DNA of 64,000 bases, from contig CAVUFC010000022.1 of assembly GCA_963740605.1 (NCBI GenBank), positions 124,001 to 188,000 on the forward strand, in the 5' to 3' direction. The position numbers were made by a program, and so were the translations under genes. Shown in pieces: positions 26,236-35,606 of this stretch. How positions within the stretch are numbered: the stretch's first letter is position 1; each line of letters begins with the position of its first letter. Origin of the DNA: DASSUW01 sp963740605 (GTDB lineage Bacteria; Actinomycetota; Thermoleophilia; Solirubrobacterales; Solirubrobacteraceae). The notes under the pieces are model-generated. The model did no database searches. It was given only the letters and a program-made list of their open reading frames with translations, and was not told the DNA's origin.

Positions 26236-26534
26236 GCCCAGTGCTCGACGTAGTCGGCGGCAAGCACGAAGCCGTCGGCCGGCAGCCGCGCGACGACGTC
26301 GTGCAGGAACCGCCCGACGCCCTCGCTCGACGGGCGGCATCCGGACGCGTCGCGCAACAGGCCCGCCGCCAGCTTGCGACTGCCGGGATCGTCCCTGCCC
26401 CAGTCGAACGCGCCGTCGAGGCGGCGGACGGCGTCGCCGGCGACGAAGACGGCGGGACTGGAGCTCTCGACGCGGCCGACATATAAGCGGCGGCGCTGGA
26501 CTGGAGTGCGTCTCAAGGACAACGTGGCAACCAC
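26232..26534 (-). CDS. DUF6166-like small protein
   Basis: 100 residues. After a basic lead (SLRRTPVQRRR) the body reads LYVGRVESSSPAVFVAGDAV, FDWGRDDPGSRKLAAGLLRD and RFLHDVVARLPADGFVLAAD, a pattern I recognise as similar to the DUF6166 group of small proteins (Tyr-Gly-Arg start, FxWG and a C-terminal Trp). No function is known for that group. The only available start is the GTG at 26534. The stop overlaps the start of the truncated membrane protein gene by four bases, so they were co-transcribed. The family match is from memory of the pattern, not a search. Confidence 0.55.
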   Translation of the reverse strand: MVATLSLRRTPVQRRRLYVGRVESSSPAVFVAGDAVRRLDGAFDWGRDDPGSRKLAAGLLRDASGCRPSSEGVGRFLHDVVARLPADGFVLAADYVEHWA

Positions 26535-27180
26535 GGTGCTTCCGGGGCCGCTTCATCGCACCGGCGATCTCGCCAGTTACACGTGCTCGCCGGCGTGGTC
26601 CTTGCCGGTCCGCGTCATGCCCTCCCGGAGCACAGCTCGCAGGCTCGCCGTTGAGCGCTCCGGGAGGTCATACCGCGCCCCGCCCCCACACGCACCCGTT
26701 CCCCGACCGCACGCTCTGTGGCTGGTGGTCTGGAGGGCGGCATAGCATCGGCCTGCCTCACTACGGGCGACCGAGAACGGCGCGAATCGGAAGACCGAGC
26801 CCGGATCAGCGCTCCGCTGTCGTCCGCCGGCGTGGTCGTCCCGGGCTCTGATTCAACAATTCGCTGCTGCGCCCGCCGGGCTCACCACCACGCACGTGCT
26901 GACCCCGGGGTTCGACCCGGGTACGTTCCACGCCTTCGACAGCAGCAGTCGCATCCACGCGAAAGGAACAGTTGACGCCAGGTCCCGCAACATGGTCGCG
27001 ACTACACGTTGTGCGTAGGCTCAACCTAAGCAACGGCCGAATTGAGCGCGCCGTGCTTGGACTGCGACTCGCCCGTGACCAGGGCCCCGCGGACTTCACC
27101 GGCGACGGCCCGTTGGGGCTGGCCATCAAGGTACGCAAATCCACGAAGCGTATCTTTCGAACGTCGTCGAACATTCGGCT
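26535..27180. other. 646-bp gene-poor stretch with inverted repeats
   Basis: No convincing gene. CCTCCCGGAGC (26621-26631) and GCTCCGGGAGG (26657-26667) form a perfect 11-bp inverted repeat, extended by ATG/CAT at its outer ends. A CCCGGG-GTTCGA-CCCGGG hairpin lies near 26914. The motif ATCGCACCGGCGAT(C/T)TCGCC occurs here near 26554 and again near 25888. A 70-codon frame at 26972-27184 has no family-like features. The stretch is probably debris between decaying genes. Confidence 0.5.
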
Positions 27181-28866
27181 CTAGTAGGTCAGGATGAAGT
27201 CGAGTGCGCCTTCGGCTCCGTGCGCCGGGGGGCTGTGGAGTTCGAGTTCACCGTCTCGTCGCAGATCGACGCTGGCGCGGCGACGCTTATCGACGTCTCC
27301 GGTCGTGGGCTCGAGCAGGTCGAGCCGGCAGTCCGCGTGAAGCGGCGTGCGCTGACGGCAGCCGTTTAGGTTCAGACCGTCCTCACCGGAGACGTACCGG
27401 TAGGGGTCGCGATTGACGATCCGCTGGGCCAGCTCGGTGTCGAGTTGGTGCGTGCCCAGCACACCGAGGGCATCGACCGCGACGTCGCCGGCGCGGGTTC
27501 GGGCGCGCAGCGTGAGTTGGTGCTCGCCCGCCCCGAGCCGCCGTGGAAGCCGCAGCGCATGGCGCCCCGCGCCCAGCCGCGCGTGGACCGTCTCGACCGT
27601 GCGCCCGTGACGGCGCACGATGACCCGCACGCCTGCGGGTCGGGTGAGTTCGACGACGATCCGTCCAGCGGGTACGCCGACGAGGTTCTCGGCGGGCAGC
27701 GCGGCCGCGAATCGCCGGCCGGGGCGACCGGAGGGGATCATCGCGACGTAGCCGTCGGCGGCGACGAGCAGGCTGCCGTCGTCGGTCGTTGCCAACGGTG
27801 AGTGGCTGGCGCCCGCCGCGAGTTGCACGGCGGCGCGTGTGGCCGGCCGGCCGTCGAGGTAGGGGTCGCGGTCGGCGGCCAGCTGGTCGGCGCACACCAC
27901 ATGTCTCGCTCGTCCGCCGTCGACGTGGTAGACGGCATTGGCGGTGACGAGCAGGAAGCTGCCGTCGCCGAGGGCGAGCACGTCCGGGCGGTCGAGCCTG
28001 AGCGAGCGCGCGGACGTGCCGTGCGCACGCGTCTTCGCCGCCTCGCCGGCCACCGCCGGCGACCGTGCTGATACGACCGAGTGTGTCGACGCGCCGAACC
28101 ACACCACCCGACGCGATCAGAAACGAGCCATCGGGGAACGCGCTGACCGACTCTGGCTCGGGGAGCGTCGCGGCGGTCGCTGGATCGCCGTCGCCCGAAC
28201 TCGGACCGTCGCGACCGTTGCCGGCGATCGTGCTGATCATCCCGTCGAGGACGAGCCGCACCCGGTTGCCGTCCGGATCGGCGATCAGCACGCCGCCGTC
28301 CCGGCGCACCGTCAGCCCGGCGGCCCGATCGTGGCGGCGAGTGCGGGCCCGTCCTCGGTGCTGATCGCTCCCTCGCCCCCGGTCCCGGCGAGCCGTGACA
28401 GCGCCTGCCCGGGACGCAGCAGCCAGACGACGCCGCCCTCGGCGACCAGCACCGTGCCGTCGGCGGTCGTCGCCAGTCCGCCGACGTGCCCGGACGGGAG
28501 ACCCGCCGGCCCGGCGAGCCGCTGCATCCGACCGTGCCGGTCGACCCGCAACCACCCCTTCTCGAGCTCGTCGATCAGGAAGGCGCCGTCGGGCAGACGT
28601 GCCAGCCCCACCGCAGTCACGCCGCGGTCGGTCGCGATCCCCGCCGACAGATGCGGCGGCACACGACCGACATCACGCCCGGCGGCGGTCAATAGCGGCG
28701 CGTCGTCTGCGATGACCCATGCGGGAGGCGTCACGCCCGGAGCCGGTGCGGGCGCCGCACGTCCGGTCTCCGCCGGGCGCGGCACGGCCCCGGGAAGCGA
28801 CGACGACGCGGCGGTGGCAACGGTTACGGCCAGCAACATCAGCCTCAGCACGACCACACAGACCAC
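27181..28866 (-). pseudogene. Secreted NHL-repeat protein with two frameshifts
   Basis: Three frames must be joined. The first part (28866 to about 28320) has a hydrophobic leader (LRLMLLAVTVATAASSS), NHL-like blades (GVTAVGLARLPDGAFLIDE, VGGLATTADGTVLVAEGGVV) and ends at LSRLAGTGGEGAISTEDGPA. The second (about 28330-28040) continues with LTVRRDGGVLIADPDGNRVR, VLDGMISTIAGNGRDG and ISTVAGGG. The third (from about 28050) gives LALGDGSFLLVTANAVYHVD and a C-terminal beta domain to LDFILTY. NHL propellers are extracellular binding platforms. Two frame breaks suggest either decay or poor sequence here. The start codon is uncertain (GTG 28866, 28857 or ATG 28839). Confidence 0.75.
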
Positions 28867-29603
28867 CGCACCCCAAGCGAACCGGCAAGCGTAAGAGCCC
28901 GCAGCAGCCCGAGGCGGACTACCCAGGGAGGCCGAGGGTGCGAGTGCCGCCGTTGCGCGTCCTCGCGCATACGAGGCTTCACCGCATGCTCCACGACGTC
29001 CGTACGCCAAACGGATAGGTGGTCGGCGACGCAGTGCTCCAATTCGACGGTTGCGTACTTGCGTGCGGAACGCGCCGTCCCGGGAACGGGACGATGGGAG
29101 GAGGGGGCCTGCTCCACACATGGGTCCTCGGCCGTGAGGAGGAGAGGGTGTTGGCCGAGGCGCTGTGGAGCAGGCCCACGGTCCGTATCGGAGGCCCTGC
29201 GAAGACCTTTAGCGATTCGGGACGCCTGGCAAGCGACGAGGCATCGGAGAGCCACTTTTCGACGGTTTCGATACCTCGCGAGTCGTGGTGCCCGTGGACG
29301 CGTCGCCGGGGCAGGCGACTGCACGAGCGAATCGGGATCGCGACTTGCTCGGCCGCGCGACTCGCGGCTGTTGGTGGGGGCTGCTTCACCTGGGCCGGTG
29401 GCACGCCAAGCAGCGGGCTCTTCAAGCTTCTAGTCGTCCTTCCCTTGCCGTCCTCGAATCCCGCGCGAGTGCGGGAGGTGCCGATCCGAGTCGTCCGGGC
29501 GTCCAGCCTCTCTATCGCTCAGGCCTTTGACCCCTGACTCCGATTGCGCCCAGTCCGCGCGGCGGGCTTGCACTCGAAGCGGCGGGTCATCTAATGTAAA
29601 TGT
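28867..29603. other. 737-bp intergenic region with strong inverted repeats
   Basis: It lies between divergent genes. I see no protein resembling a known family on either strand; the longest frames (148 and 172 codons) have compositions like chance frames in GC-rich DNA. It holds three clear stem-loops: 29076-29093, 29105-29177 (annotated separately) and TCCCGC/GCGGGA at 29459-29476. It could carry a structured RNA or regulatory elements for the flanking genes. Confidence 0.5.
29076..29177. ncRNA. Candidate structured RNA or cruciform element
   Basis: Two adjacent structures. CGTCCCG (29076-29082) pairs with CGGGACG (29087-29093) around GGAA, a GNRA-type tetraloop. Eleven bases later GGGCCTGCTCCACA (29105-29118) pairs perfectly with TGTGGAGCAGGCCC (29164-29177), and nested within it CCTCGGCC (29126-29133) pairs with GGCCGAGG (29153-29160), leaving a purine-rich 19-base loop (GTGAGGAGGAGAGGGTGTT). 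No matching known RNA family is recognised. It could equally be a mobile-element footprint. Confidence 0.35.
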
Positions 29604-29614
29604 ATGTTCACTAA
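29597..29614. promoter_or_regulatory. AT-rich imperfect palindrome over the reductase start
   Basis: TAAATGTATGTTCACTAA is symmetric at 10 of 18 positions and covers the ATG at 29604. A -10-like TAATGT (29592-29597) would give a leaderless mRNA. The TetR protein in this operon is a plausible binder, since TetR genes often control their own operon. This is inferred. Confidence 0.35.
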
Positions 29615-30629
29615 CAAACGGTGGCTGCTGTACGGCGCGACGGGTCGAACGGGGACGCTGATCGCCGAGGAGGCGGTTGCCCGCGGGCACCGCCCCGTGC
29701 TGGCCGGACGCGACCCGGGTCGGCTGCGGAGATTGGCGGAGCGGCTCGACCTGCCTTGGGTCGCAGGACCGGCGACCGAGATCTCGCAGTTGCTCGGCGA
29801 CAGCCGCCTCGTGCTGCTCGCCGCCGGCCCGTTCGCCGCCACGGCGCCCGCGGTGCTGAGGGCGTGCTTGGAACGTGGCGTGCACTACCTCGACATCGCC
29901 AACGAGATCCCGGTCGCCGAGGCCGCGCTGGCCGCCGACGAGGAGGCTTTCCGCCGCGGCATCAGCGTCTTGCCGGCGGTCGGCTTCGGCACGGTCGCCA
30001 GTGACGGACTGGCCCGCCACGTCGCCGATCAGGTCCCCGAGGCGAGGCGACTCGAGATCGCCATCTTGGCCGGCACCGACGGGTCAAGCGCCGGGGCGAC
30101 GGCAAGCCGCATGCAGGTGCTAGCCGGCGGCGGGCGGACCCGGCGCGACGGCCGGCTGATGCGCACGCGGCTCGGCGCGGGATCGCGTCGACAGCAGACG
30201 CCGATCGGCGAGCTCACGCTCGTTCCGGTACCCAGAGGCGACCTCGTGGTCAGCGCGCACACGACCGGCATCCCGGACATCACGGTCTCCGTCGCGCTCC
30301 CGCTGCCGCCGGGTGCCGCAAAGCTCGCGCTGCCGGCGCTGCCGCACGTGGCGCGGCTGGCCGGCCGACTGCCGCGGCGAGCCGCGCGAGGCAATTCGGC
30401 ATCGGGGACCGTCGAAGGCCATGTCTGGGCGAGGGCGACGGCCGCCGACGGAACGACCGCCCAGGCGTGGATGCGTACCGGCGAAGGCTACGCGTACACC
30501 GCCCGTTCGGCCGTCCTTGCCGTCGAAGCGACGCTTGGCAGCGAGCCGCTCGGCGCGACCACGGTGGCGCGGGCGTTCGGTTCCGAACCGTCCTTCCAGG
30601 CCGGCGGTGAGCTCCTTGCCGCGGCCTAG
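29604..30629 (+). CDS. Saccharopine dehydrogenase-like NAD(P)-binding reductase
   Basis: 341 residues. The Rossmann start LLYGATGRTGTLIAEEAVAR and the strand LAGRDPGRLRRLAERLDLPW match the saccharopine-dehydrogenase/trans-acting enoyl reductase group, as does VHYLDIANEIPVAEAA with AVGFGTVASDGLA. Members reduce C=C or C=N bonds using NAD(P)H; the substrate here is unknown. A TetR gene begins inside its last codons (23-bp overlap) and an alpha/beta hydrolase follows that, forming a compact three-gene unit that may process a xenobiotic or lipid sensed by TetR. Confidence 0.87.
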   Translation: MFTNKRWLLYGATGRTGTLIAEEAVARGHRPVLAGRDPGRLRRLAERLDLPWVAGPATEISQLLGDSRLVLLAAGPFAATAPAVLRACLERGVHYLDIANEIPVAEAALAADEEAFRRGISVLPAVGFGTVASDGLARHVADQVPEARRLEIAILAGTDGSSAGATASRMQVLAGGGRTRRDGRLMRTRLGAGSRRQQTPIGELTLVPVPRGDLVVSAHTTGIPDITVSVALPLPPGAAKLALPALPHVARLAGRLPRRAARGNSASGTVEGHVWARATAADGTTAQAWMRTGEGYAYTARSAVLAVEATLGSEPLGATTVARAFGSEPSFQAGGELLAAA

Positions 30630-31218
30630 CCAGAAAGACAAGATCCTGCAGGCCGCGCTGAAGTGCTTCGCTGAGCTCGGCTACGACGCCACACGCGTGC
30701 GCCACGTCGCCCGGCGCGCCGGCGTGTCCGACGCCGCGCTGTATCGGCACTACCCGTCGATGCAGGCGCTGGCCGAGGAGTTGTACACCCTCCATTTCGC
30801 CGACTTCGCGACCGAGTTGGACCGTGCCACGTCGCTCGGTACGACGACCGAGGAGCGACTGCGCCGAGCCGTCCGCTTGACCCTCGCGACCTACCGCGCC
30901 GAGCCCGCGGCGTTCACCTTTGCCCTGCTGCGGACCCCCACGTTCCTGCCCACGATGCCGGCCGACACGAAATACCCGATCGGGATCCTCGCTCGCGTGA
31001 TAGCTGCCGGGCAGGACAGCGGCGAGCTCCGCACGGGCACGCCCACTCTGCTCGCCGCGATCTTCCTCGGCTGCATCCTGCGGCCGATCATCGTCGCCAG
31101 CCTCGCCGCGCCCGGCACGTTGGACCTGCTCTCCGAGTCAGAGCACGACCAGATCATCGAAGACGCCGCATTCGCCGCCCTGAAGGGTCAAACGCTTCGA
31201 CCGACGGAGACAAGATGA
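30607..31218 (+). CDS. TetR-family transcriptional regulator
   Basis: 203 residues. The N-terminal helix-turn-helix is clear: QKDKILQAALKCFAELGYDA, TRVRHVARRAGVSDAALYRH and YPSMQALAEELYTLH. The C-terminal ligand domain is all helical and divergent, as usual for the family. The GTG at 30607 is chosen since the helix-turn-helix begins soon after and it lies within the end of the reductase gene. The stop overlaps the ATG of the hydrolase gene by four bases. It likely represses this three-gene operon. Confidence 0.92.
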   Translation: MSSLPRPSQKDKILQAALKCFAELGYDATRVRHVARRAGVSDAALYRHYPSMQALAEELYTLHFADFATELDRATSLGTTTEERLRRAVRLTLATYRAEPAAFTFALLRTPTFLPTMPADTKYPIGILARVIAAGQDSGELRTGTPTLLAAIFLGCILRPIIVASLAAPGTLDLLSESEHDQIIEDAAFAALKGQTLRPTETR

Positions 31219-32171
31219 ACCTTGACACGCTCGAGCCGGTCCACGTCGGCGGCATCACGCAATGGATCCGGATTCGCGGGACGAGCGCCGCGAACCCTGT
31301 GCTGCTCCTGATGCAGCAGGGTCCGGGGCTGCCGATCATCAACGAAGCGCACGGCTACGAGCGCTGGCTCGGGCTCGAACGCGAGTTCACGGTCGTCTAC
31401 TGGGACCAGCGGGGGACCGGCCTGTCATCGCGTTCGCTGCCTGAGGGCGGGCTCAGCGTGGAGGGCATGGTCGATGACACGGTGGCGATGTTCGAGCTGC
31501 TTCGCGAGCGCTTCGATCAGAAGACCTTTGTCGCCGGTTTCTCCTTCGGTGCGACGTTCGCCGCACAGGCCGCCGCGCGCCGCCCAGAACTCGTCGCGGC
31601 CCTGATCGCCACCGCCATGGACATCGACGTCCCCTTCGCCGAGAAGCACACCTACGACTTCGTCCTCAGTACCGCCCGCCGCCAAGGCAACCGGCGCGCG
31701 ATCCGGCAACTGGAAAAGCTCGGCGCGCCCCCACACGTCGAAGCGAAGCAGTTCATCACCCGGGCACGCTGGGCAGCGAACTTCGGCGGCGTGACCGCCA
31801 ACGCCACCTTCTACACCCTCACGCGCGAGTTGCTCGGCAGCCTGCGACGCTCACCGGACTACTCGCTCGCCGACACCATCCGCACGCTGCGCGCCGTCCG
31901 CGCCTCACAGACCGCACTACTACCCCAACTCGCCACGACCGACCTGGTACGCACCATGCCCGCGCTCGACGTGCCGATCGTCATCGCACAGGGAAGGCTC
32001 GATCAGGTCGCACCGCCCGAAGGCGCCCAGCGATTCTACGACTCACTCACCGCGCCAAGCAAACAGTTGGTCTGGTTCGAGCACTCGGCCCACACGCCGC
32101 AATACGACGAGCCCGCCAAGTTCCGCGAGACGCTCATGACCGCCCGGGCCAACCAGCCCGCCGGGACCTGA
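31215..32171 (+). CDS. Alpha/beta hydrolase (proline iminopeptidase-like)
   Basis: 318 residues. The nucleophile elbow GFSFG (Ser, about residue 112), the acid in IAQGRLDQVAPPEGAQRF and the histidine in FEHSAHTPQYDEP form a complete triad. The oxyanion segment is MQQGPGLPIINE, where proline iminopeptidases have HGGPG; the loss of His-Gly-Gly argues against strict aminopeptidase activity. The cap domain carries the usual YWDQRGTGLSSRS lead-in. It may be an esterase or epoxide hydrolase-like enzyme acting with the reductase two genes upstream. Confidence 0.88.
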   Translation: MNLDTLEPVHVGGITQWIRIRGTSAANPVLLLMQQGPGLPIINEAHGYERWLGLEREFTVVYWDQRGTGLSSRSLPEGGLSVEGMVDDTVAMFELLRERFDQKTFVAGFSFGATFAAQAAARRPELVAALIATAMDIDVPFAEKHTYDFVLSTARRQGNRRAIRQLEKLGAPPHVEAKQFITRARWAANFGGVTANATFYTLTRELLGSLRRSPDYSLADTIRTLRAVRASQTALLPQLATTDLVRTMPALDVPIVIAQGRLDQVAPPEGAQRFYDSLTAPSKQLVWFEHSAHTPQYDEPAKFRETLMTARANQPAGT

Positions 32172-32484
32172 CCACCGGCCCCGACAGGTCCTCATTTCGC
32201 TCGTCTAACTCAATGACGGCGCCGTTGCCCGGTCCGACGGCCATGCGACAAGTTCGATGGTCATCGAAAGGTGCGCTTATCGACGAAAGCGCACTCTTGC
32301 GCGCGGCCTCATCGCGGCGAGTTCGAACCGCACCGGACGATCGTCACGGACGAGGTTCACGAGCTCCGCGCCGCTGGTTGGTCGCCGGTCCTGCATAGGC
32401 ACGAGAGTCCTCGGTGGACTATCGAGAGAACCACGACGCGGCTTGCGCTATGCGCGACGAGCAGCGCCTGCACGTGTCCTCGAT
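32172..32484. other. Intergenic stretch, no gene seen
   Basis: 313 bases between the hydrolase gene and the dead recombinase. Reading frames here are short and unlike known proteins. It marks the left border of the accessory island. Confidence 0.5.
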
Positions 32485-33042
32485 CAGAGCCGCCGGGAGG
32501 CGCTGACGGGGATCATCGGTGCGCGTCGGGCGTGGACGGTCGCGATGATCGCGGCGCCGGACTCCTGCCGCGACGGCGGTACGCCGCAACTCGGCACGCG
32601 CCGCGGCAGGCGACCAATGCCGTCCGCGCGTCACGCCGTTGATGACGCACAGCAGCGGGCCGACCGGGAGCTCGCGCCGCACGTCAAGCCACGGCTGAAG
32701 CTCTTCCCATCCCCAAGCGTCCATGCCGACCTCGCGACGGCGCCCGCCCGTGCCGCGCCGGACCAGCAGTGACCCGCAGCGTCGGTCGAGATCGCCCTTA
32801 GTGAGCGCGAGCGCCTCTTGGATGCGCAGTCCGGCTCGCCACATGATCACAATCAATCCCCGCAGGCGACGGCCGTGCGCGCGGTCCCCGGCGGCGCGCA
32901 TGACGGCGATGATCTCTTCGACCTTGGGCGGATCGGCCGGGTAGCGCAGACCCTTGTTGCCGGGGGCGTGGCCGGCGTGGAATCTCGGCATCGTCGCCGG
33001 CGACCGACGTCGACCGGCACGGTCGAGCAGCACCTCGGACAT
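32485..33042 (-). pseudogene. Dead tyrosine recombinase (copy 1)
   Basis: From the ATG at 33042 (perfect ribosome site GAGGAGGG just upstream) the frame encodes the N-terminal part and the first catalytic Arg region GLRIQEALALTKGDLD, then EVGMDAWGWEELQPWLDVRR, as in XerC/D-like integrases. After AAGVRR the middle of the catalytic domain, which should hold HxLRH and the Tyr, is missing, and a shifted frame goes straight to AAIIATVHARRAPMIPVSAS with its stop at 32485. Without the R-H-Y residues it cannot recombine DNA. A second, shorter relic of the same gene is at 45040-45232. Confidence 0.85.
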
Positions 33043-33099
33043 GGTCCCTCCTCGGGCTCGTGGAACGAACCCGACTATCCGCCCAGTCGACGCACGGCC

Positions 33100-33118
33100 G
33101 ACCGGTCTCGGACCGGTC
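33100..33118. terminator. Inverted repeat downstream of the arylsulfatase
   Basis: GACCGGTC (33100-33107) and GACCGGTC (33111-33118), each self-complementary, form an 8-bp stem with a TCG loop. It is positioned to end minus-strand transcription from the arylsulfatase before the recombinase relic. Confidence 0.45.
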
Positions 33119-33254
33119 CCGCTACCGCTTCCCAGAGCGAGCAGCGGTCAAGGACGATCCGCGAGAACTATCCCACCTGCCTCTTTGCGATAGCGAGCTT
33201 TCGCTTGCCCTGACGATCGCCTTGGTCCCTTCCGACGGTGATTTCTCGGTCACG

Positions 33255-35606
33255 CTACTGGCGTGCCATGTGGAACCTGAGCTCGACCTCGGGGTCGGTG
33301 ATGAGCTCGCCGCCGAGGTCGATCGTCACCGTGTGGATGGTCCCGCTGAAGCGGAAGGGCCCGTCGTAGTCGGTCGTGACGGTCGACCCGGGGTCGGCGC
33401 CGCAGGTCAGTGCCCCGGGGTTGAACAGGAACAGCGTCGTGTACGGGACGTCCTGGTTGCCGACGAGCTCGCCGTCGATGTAGAGCTGCAGGCGGCCGGG
33501 GCTTCCGTGACCCTTGGTGGGGTCGGGCGTGCCGGTCGGCTCGAACTCGAAGCGCAGTTGGTGCCTGCCGGCGCTCAGCTCGGTGTCGGAGGCGACGTGC
33601 AGCAGCTCCCGGGCCACCCAGTTGTGCGTGTAGTGCAGCCGGCGATCCTTGACGTAGAGGGTGAAGCCGCCCGCGGAGGTGCCTTGCGCGAACAGGACGC
33701 CCTCGGCGCCCGCCTCGGGGATCTCCACGTCCGCGGTGATGCTGTGCGGGCGGTTGAGCACCTTTGGTCCCGCGAAGAACGGCACCGATTGCGTGCCGGG
33801 GTAGAAGACGAAGCGGTCGCGCGGTGCGGCGATGAGCGGCTTCTCTACGGCCATCCGCGGGACGCCGCTGCCGTCGACGGGCATCACGTCGTACTTGCCG
33901 GCCTCGACGTACCAGGTCGCGATCATGGCGATCAGGCGGTCGCGGTGGTCGGCGGCGAGGTTGTGGCACTCGGCCGGGTCATCGGCGACGTGGTAGAGCT
34001 CCCAGGCGGTGGCGTCGAGCTCGGCGAGTTTGTCTGCGGAGATCGGCTCGCCGAACCCCTTGCCGGCCTCGGCGTACGACGGGCCCGGCCACGGGCACAC
34101 CGCCCGCCAGCCGTCGTGGTAGATCGAGCGGTGGCCCAGCATCTCGAAGTACTGGGTCGTGCGCCCGCTGGCCGCGGCGCTGTCGTCGAAGGTGTGGGCG
34201 AGGCTGGTGCCGTGCAGCGGCGACTGCGGGACGCCGCGGATCGTGGCCGGCGGCTCGATGCCGAGCACGTCGAGCACGGTCGGGACCATGTCGATCGCGT
34301 GCGCGTACTGCTCGCGCACCTCCCCCTTCGCGGCGATGCCCTTCGGCCAGCTGACGATGAAGGGGTCCGACACGCCGCCGCGGTAGGTCTCGCGCTTCCA
34401 GCGCCGGAACGGCGTGTTGCCCGCCCACGTCCAGCCCCATGGGTAGTGGTTGAAGTACTTCGGGCCGCCGATCTCGTCGATCCTGGCGAGGCTGGCCTCG
34501 AACGGCTCTTGGGCGTTGTTGAAGAACTGCGCCTCGTTGGTCGTCCCGGTCGGGCCGCCCTCGGCGCTCGCGCCGTTGTCGGAGATCACCATGATCAGCG
34601 TGTTCTCGAGCTCACCGATGGTTTCGAGGTGGTCCAGCAGCCGCCCGATGTGGTGGTCGGTGTGCGAGAGGAACCCGGCGAAGACCTCCATCATCCGCGC
34701 GTACAGCCGTCGCTGATCGTCGCTCAGCGAATCCCAATCGGGCACGTCGGGGTCATGGCGCGAGAGCTCTGCGTCCTGCGGGACGATTCCGAGCTGCTTC
34801 TGGCGCGCGAAGACCTTCTCTCGGTAGGCGTCCCAGCCGTCGTCGAAGGCGCCCTTGTAGCGGTCGGCCCACTCCTTGGGCACGTGGTGGGGGGCGTGCG
34901 TCGCGCCCGTGCAGAAGTGCAGGTAGAACGGCTTGTCCGGATCGACCTGCTTGGCGTCGGAGATGAACTCGATCGCCTTGTCGGCGAGGTCCTCGCTCAG
35001 GTGGTAGCCCTCCTCGGCGCTCCGCGGCGGCTCGACCTGATGGTTGTCGTAGACGAGATCGGGGTCCCACTGGCTCGTATCGCCGCCCAGGAAGCCGTAG
35101 TAGCGCTCGAACCCGCGCCCCAGCGGCCAGCGGTCATACGGCCCGGCGGCCGTCTCCTGGCTCGACGGGATCAAATGCCACTTGCCGACCATGTAGGTGC
35201 TGTAGCCGTGCCCCAGCAGCATCTCCGACAGGAAGCCGTTCTCGAACGGGACCAGCCCGTTGTAGCCCGGGTAGCCCGTCGCGAACTCCGTGATGCACGC
35301 CATCCCATTGCTGTGGTGATTGCGGCCGTTGATCACGCACGACCGGCTCGGCGAGCACAACGCCGTCGTGTGCATGTTGCTGTAGCGCAACCCATCGTCG
35401 GCGAGGCGGTCGAGGTTCGGGGTCGCGATCGGGCCGCCGTAGCAGCCGAGCTGACCGAAGCCGGTGTCGTCGAGCACGATGAACAGCACGTTCGGCGAGC
35501 CCTTCGGCGCCCGCACAGGCGCCGGCCAAGCCGGCGTCGATTCGTCAGCCGTGCGACCGATCACGCCGGGGAAGGCGGCGCCCGACGGGTACTCGTTCAG
35601 CGGCAT
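33255..35606 (-). CDS. Arylsulfatase
   Basis: 783 residues. The sulfatase signature LCSPSRSCVINGRNHHSNG holds the Cys that becomes formylglycine, with the metal-site motifs VLFIVLDDTGFG (N-terminus) and MVISDNGASAEGGP. This belongs to the long arylsulfatase group; the last 200 residues are a beta-sandwich (LYIDGELVGNQDVPYTTLFL) like a laminin-G/concanavalin lectin domain. There is no signal peptide, so the enzyme is cytoplasmic or exported in a non-standard way. It hydrolyses sulfate esters, likely for sulfur supply. GGAGGAG lies just upstream of the ATG at 35606. An anaerobic or FGE-type maturase is not in the window. Confidence 0.95.
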   Translation of the reverse strand: MPLNEYPSGAAFPGVIGRTADESTPAWPAPVRAPKGSPNVLFIVLDDTGFGQLGCYGGPIATPNLDRLADDGLRYSNMHTTALCSPSRSCVINGRNHHSNGMACITEFATGYPGYNGLVPFENGFLSEMLLGHGYSTYMVGKWHLIPSSQETAAGPYDRWPLGRGFERYYGFLGGDTSQWDPDLVYDNHQVEPPRSAEEGYHLSEDLADKAIEFISDAKQVDPDKPFYLHFCTGATHAPHHVPKEWADRYKGAFDDGWDAYREKVFARQKQLGIVPQDAELSRHDPDVPDWDSLSDDQRRLYARMMEVFAGFLSHTDHHIGRLLDHLETIGELENTLIMVISDNGASAEGGPTGTTNEAQFFNNAQEPFEASLARIDEIGGPKYFNHYPWGWTWAGNTPFRRWKRETYRGGVSDPFIVSWPKGIAAKGEVREQYAHAIDMVPTVLDVLGIEPPATIRGVPQSPLHGTSLAHTFDDSAAASGRTTQYFEMLGHRSIYHDGWRAVCPWPGPSYAEAGKGFGEPISADKLAELDATAWELYHVADDPAECHNLAADHRDRLIAMIATWYVEAGKYDVMPVDGSGVPRMAVEKPLIAAPRDRFVFYPGTQSVPFFAGPKVLNRPHSITADVEIPEAGAEGVLFAQGTSAGGFTLYVKDRRLHYTHNWVARELLHVASDTELSAGRHQLRFEFEPTGTPDPTKGHGSPGRLQLYIDGELVGNQDVPYTTLFLFNPGALTCGADPGSTVTTDYDGPFRFSGTIHTVTIDLGGELITDPEVELRFHMARQ

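Noticed and set aside
26560..26720. Minus-strand frame with YDLPERSTASLRAVLREGMT, coding-like for about 30 residues
   Set aside because: No start codon in a sensible place, and most of it is the two arms of the inverted repeat at 26617-26671.
26900..26930. GGTTCGACCC in a hairpin, resembling the T-arm of a tRNA
   Set aside because: The stem pairs CCCGGG with CCCGGG around a six-base loop, not the five-pair, seven-base tRNA arm, and no anticodon arm or acceptor stem can be formed upstream.
26972..27184. 70-codon plus-strand frame in the empty stretch
   Set aside because: No ribosome-binding site and no family-like features.
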